A stretch of 64,000 nucleotides of DNA from Chelativorans xinjiangensis (GTDB taxonomy: Bacteria; Pseudomonadota; Alphaproteobacteria; Rhizobiales; Rhizobiaceae): positions 1 through 64,000 of the forward strand of contig NZ_WQNH01000011.1 of assembly GCF_009812055.1 (NCBI RefSeq), in the 5' to 3' direction. Below the pieces are notes generated by a model that saw only the letters and a program-made list of their open reading frames with translations, was not told the origin of the DNA and did no database searches. Position 1 is the first letter of the stretch. Each line of letters starts with the position of its first letter. The translations under genes were made by a program, and so were the position numbers. Below are positions 53,878-63,414 of this stretch, piece by piece.

Positions 53878-55476
53878 ATGACCGGCAACAATGCATGGTG
53901 GCGAGGCGCCGTCACCTATCAGATCTACCCGCGTTCCTTTCAGGACAGCAATGGCGACGGTGTCGGCGACCTGAAAGGCATCACCCGCCGGCTGGGCCAT
54001 GTGGCCGAGTTGGGCGTCGATGCCATCTGGCTTTCGCCGATCTTCACCTCGCCGATGGCGGACATGGGCTACGACGTGTCGAACTACACGGACATCGATC
54101 CGACATTCGGCACGCTCGCCGATTTCGATGCCATGGTGGCCCGTGCGCACGAATTGGGGCTGAAGGTCATCATCGACCAGGTGTTGTCGCACTCCTCCGA
54201 TCAGCACCCCTTCTTTCAGGAAAGCCGCCGCTCGCGCGACAATCCCAAGGCCGACTGGTATGTGTGGGCGGACCCAAAGCCGGACGGCTCGGCCCCCAAC
54301 AACTGGCAGTCCATGTTCGGCGGTATCGCCTGGCAGTGGGAGCCGCGCCGGCGGCAGTACTACCTGCACAATTTCCTGAAGGAGCAGCCGGACTTCAACT
54401 TTCACAATCCGGACGTCCAGGAGTGGCTTCTGGGCACCATGCGCTTCTGGCTGGAGCGCGGCGTGGACGGCTTCCGCCTCGACACGGCCAACTTCTATTT
54501 CCACGACAAGACGCTGCGCGACAACCCGCCCTTCGACAACGGCGCCAATCTGCCGCCCGTCAATCCGACGGCGATGCAGATCCACAAGTTCCAGAAGAAC
54601 CAGCCGGAAAACATCCCCTTCCTCGAAAGGCTTCGCGCGCTTCTCGACGAGTTCAGCGACCGCGCGATGGTCGGCGAGATCGGCGAGCAGCACTTCTCGA
54701 TCCAGCTCATGGGCGAGTACACCACCGCCCGGCGGCTGCATATGGCCTATTCCTTCGAGATGCTGAGGCCGGATTTCTCGCCGAAGCACTTCTGCCGTCA
54801 GGTCGAAGAGTTCTTCCAGCTCGCTCCCGGCGGCTGGCCGTGCTGGGCCTTTTCCAACCATGACGTCGTACGGCATGTCACGCGCTGGGCCAAACACGGG
54901 CACGACCAGGACAGCCTGGCCAAGCTCGCCGCCGCCCTGCTGTTGTCGCTTGAGGGGTCGATCTGCGTCTATCAGGGCGAGGAACTGGGGCAGAGCGAGA
55001 CCGAGCTCGAATTCGAGGAATTGACCGATCCGCAGGGCATTGCCTTCTGGCCGGACGACAAGGGGCGCGACGGATGCCGCACGCCGATGGTGTGGAGTGC
55101 CGCCGAGCCACATGCGGGCTTCTCAAACGCGGAGACCACGTGGCTTCCCGTGCGCGCGCCGCAGCGCGCCCGTGCCGTGGACACGCAGGCGGGCGACCCG
55201 AATTCGGTGCTCTCCTTCTACAAGAAGATGCTGGCGCTGCGCCGCGGCCGCGAAGACCTGAAAACCGGCAAGACCCGTTTCCTCGACGTTACTGAACCGA
55301 TGCTCGCCTTCGTGCGGGGCGGGCGCACCCTTTGCCTCTTCAACCTTTCCCCCGAAGAGCGGGCGACCGCGGCGCCGCCCATCGACGGGGTGTTGCTTTC
55401 CTCGGCCGCGCAGGTGGAGGCGGGTGCGGTCAAGCTGGGGCCCAACGGGTTCCTGCTGGCAGATATCGCCGGGTAA
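53878..55476 (+). CDS. aglA: GH13 alpha-glucosidase (AglA-like)
   Basis: The 532-residue enzyme hydrolyses alpha-glucosidic bonds, for example of maltose, sucrose or trehalose-type sugars. It has the GH13 (alpha/beta)8 barrel motifs: nucleophile Asp 202 (GFRLDTANFYF), acid/base Glu 267 (MVGEIGEQH) and transition-state Asp 329 (FSNHDVVRH). The opening VTYQIYPRSFQDSNGDGVGD is typical of oligo-1,6/alpha-glucosidases. I chose ATG 53878 where family similarity begins. Two LacI-type operators lie just upstream. It is isolated from the transporter genes that accompany aglA in Sinorhizobium. Confidence 0.93.
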   Translation: MTGNNAWWRGAVTYQIYPRSFQDSNGDGVGDLKGITRRLGHVAELGVDAIWLSPIFTSPMADMGYDVSNYTDIDPTFGTLADFDAMVARAHELGLKVIIDQVLSHSSDQHPFFQESRRSRDNPKADWYVWADPKPDGSAPNNWQSMFGGIAWQWEPRRRQYYLHNFLKEQPDFNFHNPDVQEWLLGTMRFWLERGVDGFRLDTANFYFHDKTLRDNPPFDNGANLPPVNPTAMQIHKFQKNQPENIPFLERLRALLDEFSDRAMVGEIGEQHFSIQLMGEYTTARRLHMAYSFEMLRPDFSPKHFCRQVEEFFQLAPGGWPCWAFSNHDVVRHVTRWAKHGHDQDSLAKLAAALLLSLEGSICVYQGEELGQSETELEFEELTDPQGIAFWPDDKGRDGCRTPMVWSAAEPHAGFSNAETTWLPVRAPQRARAVDTQAGDPNSVLSFYKKMLALRRGREDLKTGKTRFLDVTEPMLAFVRGGRTLCLFNLSPEERATAAPPIDGVLLSSAAQVEAGAVKLGPNGFLLADIAG

Positions 55477-55500
55477 GGAAAGGCGGGGCAAGTATCGGCT

Positions 55501-56175
55501 TCAAGCGCCGACGCCGCCCAGCGCCTTTTCCTTGAGCGTGCGGAACTTGGCTGACATCTCTTCAAGGCGCGCGTCCCAGGCCGGGTCGGGCGTCTGTCCC
55601 TCGATGGTCTTGAAATAGACCTGCATGAGGCAGGTGATGGCGAAGGGTTCCAGCAACGCGGCCTTGACGGCCCAGGCGAACAGCAGCGCAAAGACGATAC
55701 CGCCCGCCGACCAGGCGCCGGGAATGAGATAGACGACCAGCGCGGCCGGCGCGAGCATGACCAGGAAGACGATGAAGGACAGACCGGAGACGATGAGCGT
55801 CAGCCAGGCCGCGTTCTTCAGCATCGTCTTGTAGTTCTGGCCGTAAAGAACGAGCGCCGTGCGCGCCGAACCCCATGGGTTGGCCGCACCGGTGCGGATC
55901 GCATAGGCAAGGATCACCTCATCGATGAAGCCGACCGCGATGCGCAGGAAAGCGTGGACCAGGCCGACAAGCTGCCGGACGGCGGGAATGGGCAGCACCG
56001 TCAGAAGGCCGCGCACCAGGCCCGTGATGGCGGCGAGCACGCCCCTGACAAGCTGATCCACGGCAAACAGCACGCTCGCCTGGGCGACGCGGTGGCGAAC
56101 ACGCTTGCCTTCGCCGAAGCCTATCTCGACTTCGTGACTGCCAACGCGCGGCTGTGGGGCGTTATTCTCGAGCAC
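55501..56175 (-). pseudogene. Membrane protein gene, 5' end replaced
   Basis: The open frame encodes 224 residues, of which about 35-224 form a multi-span membrane protein (for example FIDEVILAYAIRTGAANPWG and LVLYGQNYKTMLKNAAWLTL). The first roughly 30 residues (MLENNAPQPRVGSHEVEIGF) are antisense to a TetR C-terminal remnant and do not look like a real N-terminus. The natural 5' part appears to have been lost in a rearrangement near 56080. A shortened product might still be made, starting at the ATG at 56175 or at an internal codon. The family itself is not recognised. Confidence 0.55.
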
Positions 56176-56190
56176 ACCTTGCCTGGAGGC
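56080..56190 (+). pseudogene. Remnant of a TetR-family regulator (C-terminal fragment)
   Basis: On the plus strand, about 37 codons read LGDAVANTLAFAEAYLDF followed by VTANARLWGVILEHTLP. This is close to the conserved 'AYLDFA..NP.LW..LFEH' region of TetR C-terminal domains. The fragment has no upstream partner, because the sequence before it is antisense to the membrane gene. It ends in repeat-like DNA (CAGCCGGGATGAC near 56203). This looks like a deletion or inversion scar. Confidence 0.5.
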
Positions 56191-56236
56191 GGCCGATTCG
56201 TTCAGCCGGGATGACGCGCGTGGGGAAGACGCGACC

Positions 56237-57679
56237 TCAATTCATCCCGCTCTGAAGGCGGCGAAGCGCCGCTTTCAGCGCCGGATAATCCACCTTCGAG
56301 CGATGCCGCCGGTCAAGAGGGATCGCGGGGACCGGGACGACGCGGATATCTCCCATCGTGCACGCCTTCTCCTGCCAAACCTCAAGCAAGGCGCCGTCCC
56401 CTTCGACGGCGAGCACCGGCCTCTCCTCGATCGAAACCAGCGCCGCACGGGCGACGCCCGGCCAGCAGCGCGCCGCCGCTTCCACGCCGAAGGGAAACAG
56501 TCGGCCGGCCCGCCCATCCTGCCGTCCGAGCAGCCACAGGCGGCCATTGGCGTCGAGCCGCCCGGCATCACCCGTGCGATGCCAGATCTCGCCGTCGAGC
56601 GCCATCTTGGTGGTGCGGTCGTCCTGCTCGTCCAGATAGCCCTTGTTGACATGCTCGCCCGTGACCACGATCTCGTCATCCAGGATCTTCACCCGGATTT
56701 CGGGAATGGGCCGGCCGGCCAACAGGCCGCCCCCCTCGCGCATGGCCTGCCAATCCGCCGCCGATATTTCGGACAGACGCTGGTGGGCGATCGGCTCCGC
56801 CTCCGTCGAGCCGTAAACGGAAACGATGTCCGCGCCCGGCAGCTTCGAGGATAGACGATCGAGCAGATCGGGAAAGACCGGGCCGCCGCCGGTGAAGATC
56901 GTATCGAGCGCCATGTCCGGGCCGTCCACCAGCCCGGCGCAGATCGAAGGCGGGATCAGCGCCCTGTTGATACGGTTGTCCGCGATGTGGCGCGCGATGC
57001 GGCCCGCATCAGCCGTCTCCTGGCGGCTGAGGGGCCAGTTGGGCAGGACCGAGGTCACGCCGAGGCTGAGATTGGCCAACACGAAGACCGGGAAGCCAAC
57101 GAGGTCGACACAGCCGTCGCGCTCCGGCGCCAGCAGCTCGGCGACGCGCGCATTCTGCAGCGCGAGGAAGCGGTGGCTGCGCACGATCGCCTTCGGCCGG
57201 CCGGTCGAGCCGCTGGTGAAGGAGATCAGGGCCGGGTGTTCGGTTGCGACGGTTTCGATGCTATCGGCCAATGCCGGCCCGACCGAATGGTCTTCCGGCG
57301 AGAGCGTGAGGGGCATGGACCACAGCGCCGGCAAGGCGTAGCGCAGGAACCGGTACCAGCCGGCGGCAAGAAACGCCTTGGGCTTCGTCGCCTCCAGCGC
57401 ATGGCGCAAGCCCCGCAGCCCCAGCGCCGGTTCGGGGAAGACGGCAACGGCGCCCAGCCGCCACAGCGCCACGAGGCTCGTATAGAGCGCGATGCCGACC
57501 GGCATGGCGATCAACACACGGTCTGCCGGCGCGATACCGGCACGCTTCCAGGCCGCCGCCAGGGCCTTCGAGCGCGCCAACAGGTCGCCGTAAGTGGCGC
57601 GCGTACCATCGGCGGCGATGATCGCGGTGCGCCCGCTCCTGGCCGTCAGTTCGTCAAGAATGGGTTCGAGCAGGTTCAT
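56237..57679 (-). CDS. AMP-forming acyl/aryl ligase
   Basis: The 480-residue adenylate-forming enzyme has core motifs SFTSGSTGRPKAIVRSH (P-loop-like A3), VYGSTEAEP (A5) and WHRTGDAGRLDANGRLWLLG (A7-A8). The C-terminal lysine domain has RRHRSKVDYPALKAAL with a probable catalytic Lys. It is shorter than typical acyl-CoA synthetases and has no carrier-protein domain. The 'STEAEP' form recalls the OleC branch, but assignment is loose. It is last in the six-gene operon and probably activates a carboxylic acid for transfer to the amino or hydroxyl group of the product. Confidence 0.85.
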   Translation of the reverse strand: MNLLEPILDELTARSGRTAIIAADGTRATYGDLLARSKALAAAWKRAGIAPADRVLIAMPVGIALYTSLVALWRLGAVAVFPEPALGLRGLRHALEATKPKAFLAAGWYRFLRYALPALWSMPLTLSPEDHSVGPALADSIETVATEHPALISFTSGSTGRPKAIVRSHRFLALQNARVAELLAPERDGCVDLVGFPVFVLANLSLGVTSVLPNWPLSRQETADAGRIARHIADNRINRALIPPSICAGLVDGPDMALDTIFTGGGPVFPDLLDRLSSKLPGADIVSVYGSTEAEPIAHQRLSEISAADWQAMREGGGLLAGRPIPEIRVKILDDEIVVTGEHVNKGYLDEQDDRTTKMALDGEIWHRTGDAGRLDANGRLWLLGRQDGRAGRLFPFGVEAAARCWPGVARAALVSIEERPVLAVEGDGALLEVWQEKACTMGDIRVVPVPAIPLDRRHRSKVDYPALKAALRRLQSGMN

Positions 57680-57694
57680 CGCTCGCGGCCTTCC

Positions 57695-58540
57695 CTAAAG
57701 CCGCTTCCCCATCAGCGCATAACGGCGGAAGACACGCGCGGCATGCCTTTGGCTGCGGTCGCGCGAAACATTCTTCTCGTGCATCAGAGCATGGATGACG
57801 TCGGTAAAGCCGAGATCGCGGGCAGTCCTGTGGAAGGTGTCCAGGAGCAGGTGCCCCACACCCCGGCGGCGGCTGGCATAGGTCTTCACGATGGCCGTCT
57901 TCGGCTCCTTGCCTTCCGCCAGGTTGGGCAGACCGAAGAGGAAGCCCACGATCCCGTCGGCATCCCTGGCGAAAAGGACAAGCCGCGGATCGACGGCCGG
58001 CAGCACCGGTTCGTAGAGAGCCTGAAAGGCTTCGCGGGAGATCGGCTTGAAGAATGGGTTCGCGGCAAAACTTGCCGCCGACATATCGAAGAGATGGGCG
58101 AGCAGCCCTTGTGCCTCCTCTCCGTCCCACGGACGGACGGTCACCCCGTCGACCGCGGGCGGGACGGAGGGGCCGATGGCTTCATCGAGTGGGGCGCGGG
58201 CGGAGATGTAGGACGAGACCGGCGTGAAGCCGCACGCCTCGAATGCTTCCCTGTCATACGGCCCGCTCACCGGCTCCAGGGGAAAGGGCGGCGAACCGTC
58301 GCTCTCGGTGACGAGGCGGTAGCTGTGCCAGGTGTCGCCGTCCATGGGACCGAGAATGGCCTGGAAGCCCTCGCAGCGCAGCGCTTCCTCCGCCTTGGCC
58401 AGAATGCCCGCGCCCGCCGCCGCGCTCCCGCAGCGAAAGCCGCCTATGGCAGCCGTTCGCAACCCGTCCCAGCCCGGCGCGTCGCGGTGGATGCGGCATG
58501 CCGCGCCGTCCGTCTCGATGTCCTGTGGAGCCGTGTTCAT
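57695..58540 (-). CDS. GNAT family acyltransferase
   Basis: The 281-residue protein has a C-terminal GNAT fold. The acyl-CoA-binding motif reads KTYASRRRGVGHLLLDTFHR, with the R-R-G-V-G-H form of motif A. The preceding beta-strand VGFLFGLPNLAEG also fits. It likely acetylates or acylates an amine. I chose ATG 58540, whose first codon overlaps the previous stop (ATGA). It sits 15 bases before the ligase gene. Confidence 0.82.
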   Translation of the reverse strand: MNTAPQDIETDGAACRIHRDAPGWDGLRTAAIGGFRCGSAAAGAGILAKAEEALRCEGFQAILGPMDGDTWHSYRLVTESDGSPPFPLEPVSGPYDREAFEACGFTPVSSYISARAPLDEAIGPSVPPAVDGVTVRPWDGEEAQGLLAHLFDMSAASFAANPFFKPISREAFQALYEPVLPAVDPRLVLFARDADGIVGFLFGLPNLAEGKEPKTAIVKTYASRRRGVGHLLLDTFHRTARDLGFTDVIHALMHEKNVSRDRSQRHAARVFRRYALMGKRL

Positions 58541-59838
58541 AGGAAAAATACCTTTGCCATGAAGAAGGTGACAGGGACCGGCAGTGCCAGCGCCAGGGTG
58601 CGCGGGCCGCGATAGCGGTCGAGGAGTTGGGGCCAAAGAAGCGGGATCGTAAGGCACACCGCGAAGCTGGCGGCGATCCACGGCCACAGCGGCCCGTGCC
58701 ACGCGGCGGCCTCCAGGTTGCGTCCGGCGACCGCCACACTGACAGCAAAGAGGACGACGGCCCCTGCCCCGGCCAGCGCCAGCCGGCGCCCGGCGGCCAG
58801 CACCACGAAGACGAGGGCGGCACCGGCGAAGGAGAGGTTGTACATGCTGATCGCGTTACGGTCGGCATAGCGGCCCACGAACAGCCAGAACACGGCGACC
58901 ACGACGACGAGCGCCAGGACGTCGAGATCCGGATAGCGGCTCTTGCACGGGCGGACATGCCGCGCCGCCAGATGAGCGAGGATCGCCAGCACCGGCAGCA
59001 GCGCGTTATGCACCTCCGTCACCGCGCAGATCATGAAGACGGCGATGGTGTAGGCGCGCGCGGCGTGGTTCGACAGGCTGAGCCTGGGCGCCAGAATGAG
59101 AACCACGAGCAGTGTCGCAAGGAAGAAGAGCGTCAGCCCCAGAAGCGGCAGCGGCGGCGTTTCCAGATGGCTCGACAGGAAAAGATGAAGCCCGACGGGA
59201 AGGAACAGGTTGTCGAAGCCGTGCCAGGAATCGGCCTCCACCAGCGTGCCGAAGGCGGCGATGACGAGCGAGAGCAGAACGACGTTCGGGCGCGCGATGT
59301 CCGTCATCAGGAGCAGCAGGACCATGGCGACGATCCACGTCACCAGGAAGAACATCGCCGAGCCTTCGAAGCTCTTCGTCCCGGTCTCCACGGAGAGGAA
59401 TCTACTGCCGTAGAGCACCCCTGTCATCGCTGCCGCCGCGTCCGAGAGCGTCACCACGGCGATGGGCAGCACGTAGAGGACAGGGTTGCCGTGGGAGAAG
59501 AAGAAGACGATGCCGACGGCCAGCGCCAGCAGGATGTCGCCATAGGAATGGCGCTCGACGCTGTGCAGCGTCGATCCGAGGCCGCTGCGGGCGAGGACCG
59601 GTGTGCGCAAGAGCAGGAGGACCGCCGCCGCGCCACCGGCGATGACAAGAACCGGCCAGCGGTTCGCGAACATCCAGGGCAGCGTCAGCGCATAGGCGCC
59701 CGTGGCGACGTGGACACTCTTGCGCTGCAACTCGGCCGACCACGCGAAGTGCCGCGCAAGCCACTTCACCGCCATCATGATGGCGAGCAGCATCGCCATG
59801 GACAAGGCGATCAGACCGACCTGCGGCGCGATGCTCAT
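58537..59838 (-). CDS. Phytol/dolichol kinase-like integral membrane protein
   Basis: The 433-residue protein has about 10-12 membrane segments. Its N-terminal half carries the phytol/dolichol kinase (VTE5/SEC59) and phosphatidate cytidylyltransferase-like signature: RKSVHVATGAYALTLPWM, ERHSYGDILLALAVGIVFF, and DAAAAMTGVLYGSRF followed by GTKSFEGSAMFFLVTW. These enzymes phosphorylate long-chain isoprenoid alcohols with CTP. The C-terminal half is extra membrane helices of unknown role. The start overlaps the previous gene by four bases (ATGA). Confidence 0.8.
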   Translation of the reverse strand: MSIAPQVGLIALSMAMLLAIMMAVKWLARHFAWSAELQRKSVHVATGAYALTLPWMFANRWPVLVIAGGAAAVLLLLRTPVLARSGLGSTLHSVERHSYGDILLALAVGIVFFFSHGNPVLYVLPIAVVTLSDAAAAMTGVLYGSRFLSVETGTKSFEGSAMFFLVTWIVAMVLLLLMTDIARPNVVLLSLVIAAFGTLVEADSWHGFDNLFLPVGLHLFLSSHLETPPLPLLGLTLFFLATLLVVLILAPRLSLSNHAARAYTIAVFMICAVTEVHNALLPVLAILAHLAARHVRPCKSRYPDLDVLALVVVVAVFWLFVGRYADRNAISMYNLSFAGAALVFVVLAAGRRLALAGAGAVVLFAVSVAVAGRNLEAAAWHGPLWPWIAASFAVCLTIPLLWPQLLDRYRGPRTLALALPVPVTFFMAKVFFL

Positions 59839-60944
59839 CTCACCTCCTCGACGACGAAGTCCGAATAGAAGAAGGCCTTGTCCATGGCGCGTCCGCGCGT
59901 CTCCACATCCTCCACCGTGCGCATGCGGTCGCCGAACTCCGGCGGCATGCGGCGCGGCGCCATCATGTTCCAGTAGACGAGGCGGGCGCCCGGATTGGCG
60001 GCGCCGATCAGGCTGCCATAGACTGCGCGGAAGGTATCCTCGCCCATATATTCGAAGATGTCGGAGAGATTGAAGCCGTCCGCCTTCTCGCCGGTCGCCA
60101 CGAAGGTTTCGAGAGAGCCGTGGCGTATGTCGAGCCGGTCGAGCCGGTCGCGGATGGTCTCGAAGTGCTCGGGCCGGAGCGCCAGCGGCAGGGCCTCACC
60201 GTGCGTGCCCTTGAGGATCCAATGCAGATAGGGGTTCTGGGCAGGGTCAAGATTGGCGACCGCGTGCACGATGCGGCGTGCAACGTGATCGGCGACGCTG
60301 CCTTCCACATGGTCGAAGAAGGCCGGGTCGCGGCCAAGCCGCCCCATGGTGAAACGCGAGAAGAAGAACTTGAGCAGGAGGCGCCAGCGCCAGGTGTCCC
60401 ATTCCTCCTGCAGGAAGCGCTCGCGCTCCGCCCGCGGGCGCGACCGGAGAAGCGCGTCGACCGTCGAGCGGCTATGGACGAGCGGCAGGACGTTGCGCCG
60501 GAAGATGCGGAAATAGCGCTCGAACCGGCCGGCGCCGCCGAGCCCGTGCTCGACCACCTCGTCACGGAGCGCGGCCCAGAAGGCTTGCGAGGTATCGGGA
60601 AGCCGGGTGGCGACCTCGTCGAGAAGGGCGCCGCGGCGGCCGGAAGGGCGCGAGCCCATCAGTTCCAGAAGGGCGGCGTGGTCGAGCGTCCGGTAGGCGG
60701 CAATACGGATCTTCAGACACTCGATCTGGGCGGCCGACAGGTCGACGGCGACGACGCGCTCGGGATCGAGGGTGAGCATGGCGAGCGCGTTGTCGCCCGC
60801 CGAGCAGATCGAGACGAGGGTCGCGCCGGAAAGCGCCTCGCGGCCCTCCGCAAGGCTGGCCAACAGGCAATCCGCATCCTCCCAGAGCTGGGCGTAGCGG
60901 ATCTTCTCGAAACTGGCCTTGGCGGCGATTTCGGTATCAGGCAT
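59835..60944 (-). CDS. DUF3419, BtaA-like aminocarboxypropyl transferase
   Basis: The 369-residue protein belongs to DUF3419, with the BtaA motifs IRYAQLWEDADCLL and SICSAGDNALAMLTLDPERV (SAM site). The later FNLSDIFEYMGEDTFRAVYG is typical of the family. BtaA transfers the 3-amino-3-carboxypropyl group of SAM to diacylglycerol to make betaine lipid. Here the partner genes suggest that an isoprenoid or other acceptor hydroxyl is used. No BtaB methyltransferase is adjacent. It overlaps the PEP-utilising gene by eight bases. Confidence 0.85.
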   Translation of the reverse strand: MPDTEIAAKASFEKIRYAQLWEDADCLLASLAEGREALSGATLVSICSAGDNALAMLTLDPERVVAVDLSAAQIECLKIRIAAYRTLDHAALLELMGSRPSGRRGALLDEVATRLPDTSQAFWAALRDEVVEHGLGGAGRFERYFRIFRRNVLPLVHSRSTVDALLRSRPRAERERFLQEEWDTWRWRLLLKFFFSRFTMGRLGRDPAFFDHVEGSVADHVARRIVHAVANLDPAQNPYLHWILKGTHGEALPLALRPEHFETIRDRLDRLDIRHGSLETFVATGEKADGFNLSDIFEYMGEDTFRAVYGSLIGAANPGARLVYWNMMAPRRMPPEFGDRMRTVEDVETRGRAMDKAFFYSDFVVEEVR

Positions 60945-63414
60945 CGAGCTTCCTCACGGTCCCCGCGGCCCCGTCCACCGCGATACGCTCGCCCGAGGTC
61001 AGCCATTCGGTCGCGCCACGCACGCCGACGACGCAGGGCAGCCCCAGTTCGCGGGCAACGATAGCCGAGTGGGAAAGAAGACTGCCGCGCTCCACGACGA
61101 TGGCCGAGGCGTTGGCGAAGAGCGCGATCCACCCCGGATCGGTAAAGCGCGCCACCAGCACCTCGCCCTGCTTCACGGATTGGGTGCGCGGATCGCGCAC
61201 CACGCGCGCGGGCGCCTGAACGATGCCGGCGCAACAGGCCGTTCCCGTGCGCACCTCCTCGTCGTCGTCGTCATCACCAGGTGAAGCGGACGGCACGTCC
61301 GCCGCGTTTATGGCAGCGCCTTTGATGGTGAGCCGTTCGGGCGGATCGGGCCGCTTTTCAGCGCGCGCCATCTCCGCCTTTCTTGCGGCGGCGAGCGGCG
61401 CAAGGTCCGTGCTCGTGCCGAAGCCCTCGATGGCGCCAAGCACTTCAGGCACCGTGAGATGGAAGACATCGCGGGCATCCTCCAAAACACCGTGGGCGTG
61501 AAACTGCCGCCCCATGGCGAGGAAGAGACGCCGTGCATGGCCAAAGACGCGCGTGCGCTCGAAGCGCAGGTTCTCCCGGTCGCGCACCCGCGCCTTGGCC
61601 AAGGCCAGCACGCGGCGGGCGATGAAGCGCCGGATCGGGCGGCCGGTAAAGAGCGCAGCGACAGGATCCTTCTCCCGCTCTTCACGGTGCACGGGCTTGC
61701 GCCCGCTGCGCGCCGCGGCGGCGATGGCCGCGAGCAGCGGGCGCGGCTCCTCCTCCAGCGTGATGCTTTCGAGCTTGAGTTCCTGGGTGCAGCGGTCGCC
61801 GAACTTGGCGATGTAGTCCGCGACCTCCCGTTCAAGCTCCGGGTGCTGCGTGAGGGCAGCGAAATCGCCGGCCTCCAGAGCCTCGATAAGTCCTTCCTCG
61901 CCAGCCGCCAGTGTTCCCATGCGGGCGATGCGCCGGGCGGGCTCGGCGGAGACGATGTCGCCCTGGCCGATCATGACGTCGTTGTGGACTTCCAATCCCG
62001 CTTGCCCCGCCCAGCGCTCGATAAGCTTGCGCGATGCGCCGAACATCATCATGCACAAGAGATCGTTGACAAGCGGCGCGTCCCAGCGGTCGAGCAGTTC
62101 GCCTTCCACCCGCCGATATTCCGCTGCCAGCGCGGTAGGCGGCATTGCGTCGATGTCGGCGGGCTTCACTTCAAGCGCCCGGTCCAGCCGCCCGTGAAAA
62201 GCGCGGATCGTGCGCGGCAGGCGGATTGCCTCGCGGACGAGCCCAAGGCCGGTTCTGCCGATGCGGGCATATTCCCTGACCGCCGCCCAGCCCTTCGCCG
62301 GCTTCGGCGCCAGCGCGTCGGCGATCTCGGCGGGCAGCGGCTCGCTCACGCCCATCATGGTTTCCATATGCGCGCGGTTGAGCGAGAAGCCGGGCAGAAG
62401 CGCGATGAGCCGGTACCAGTTGATCAGGTTGTAGTAAACCCGGCAGTCGATGCGCCCCAGAAGGTTCTCGAAGGCGGCGCCCTGGGCGCGGATTACATCC
62501 TCGCGCACGCCCAGAAGCGCCATGAGAACCGGGTAGACCCGCGCATAGACATATTGCGCGAAGCTGTAGGTGAGCGGGGAGACGAGGCCCGGATAGCTCT
62601 CGATGATATTGGAGTTGTCGAAGATGGTGATCTTCGGATCGGCGATGGGTGCCGTGCGCAGCGGCGTGGTGATCGGACGCGCCTGGAGGAGGAAGAGGCG
62701 CCCGCCTTCGAACGCCCATTCGACATCTTGCGGGGCGCCCCGTGCCGCCTCGATCCGGGCGACCATGGCGGAAAGCGCCTCGAGGTCGTCCCTGGACAGA
62801 ACGCCCTCCTCGGGTCCTTGCAGGAGGGCGCCGCTGAGGCGATCGACAAGATAATCATCGCCATCCGTCTCGCCGCCGACGAGCCGATCGCCAAGGCCGG
62901 CGACGGCGGAGACGACCATGCGGTCGCGCCGGCCGGAGACGGGATCGGCCGAGAAGGCGACGCCCGCCACCCGCGCCCGAACCAGCCGCTGGACAAGGAC
63001 AGCGGGCGCATGATCGCCCGATCCAAGGCCGCGCTCGGCGCGATAGGCGCGCAGCGTCTCGGTGCCGCCGGACTTCCAGATGCGGTGCGCGGCCTTGGGC
63101 ACATCGGCAGCCTCAACATCCAGAAGCGACAGGAACTGGCCGGCATGGGAATGCTCGGCGCCGTCCTCTTCGCGGGCCGAAGAGCGAACGGCGAAGGGGC
63201 CGGGGCCGATGTCTTTCAGATGGCCGGCGAGCCCCTTCCTTACCTCGGCGCGCAAGCCGGTGCGGGTGAAGGCCGCGGGCGTGATGGTGAAGAAGGGCGG
63301 CACGTCGAACCCGTCCTGCGCGAGGGCGGCAAGGGTCGCAGCCTTGCCGCCGATCTCCGCCGCTTCCGCCCCCTCCGATCCGTTGACGATCATGCTGGTC
63401 GCCCCTCCCCTCAT
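60937..63414 (-). CDS. PEP-utilising phosphotransferase, rifampicin phosphotransferase-like
   Basis: The 825-residue enzyme has an N-terminal PPDK/PEP synthase ATP-grasp domain (about 1-320; FAVRSSAREEDGAEHSHAGQ and QDVEWAFEGGRLFLLQARPI). A long central substrate-binding domain follows (about 330-720; IIESYPGLVSPLTYSFAQYV). The C-terminal swivelling domain has the catalytic His at about 782 (GSLLSHSAIVARELGLPCVV). Layout and length match rifampicin phosphotransferase, which phosphorylates a hydroxyl with ATP and releases AMP and phosphate. I chose ATG 63414, overlapping the previous stop (ATGA). A small-molecule phosphorylation role in the operon is inferred. Confidence 0.85.
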   Translation of the reverse strand: MRGGATSMIVNGSEGAEAAEIGGKAATLAALAQDGFDVPPFFTITPAAFTRTGLRAEVRKGLAGHLKDIGPGPFAVRSSAREEDGAEHSHAGQFLSLLDVEAADVPKAAHRIWKSGGTETLRAYRAERGLGSGDHAPAVLVQRLVRARVAGVAFSADPVSGRRDRMVVSAVAGLGDRLVGGETDGDDYLVDRLSGALLQGPEEGVLSRDDLEALSAMVARIEAARGAPQDVEWAFEGGRLFLLQARPITTPLRTAPIADPKITIFDNSNIIESYPGLVSPLTYSFAQYVYARVYPVLMALLGVREDVIRAQGAAFENLLGRIDCRVYYNLINWYRLIALLPGFSLNRAHMETMMGVSEPLPAEIADALAPKPAKGWAAVREYARIGRTGLGLVREAIRLPRTIRAFHGRLDRALEVKPADIDAMPPTALAAEYRRVEGELLDRWDAPLVNDLLCMMMFGASRKLIERWAGQAGLEVHNDVMIGQGDIVSAEPARRIARMGTLAAGEEGLIEALEAGDFAALTQHPELEREVADYIAKFGDRCTQELKLESITLEEEPRPLLAAIAAAARSGRKPVHREEREKDPVAALFTGRPIRRFIARRVLALAKARVRDRENLRFERTRVFGHARRLFLAMGRQFHAHGVLEDARDVFHLTVPEVLGAIEGFGTSTDLAPLAAARKAEMARAEKRPDPPERLTIKGAAINAADVPSASPGDDDDDEEVRTGTACCAGIVQAPARVVRDPRTQSVKQGEVLVARFTDPGWIALFANASAIVVERGSLLSHSAIVARELGLPCVVGVRGATEWLTSGERIAVDGAAGTVRKLDA

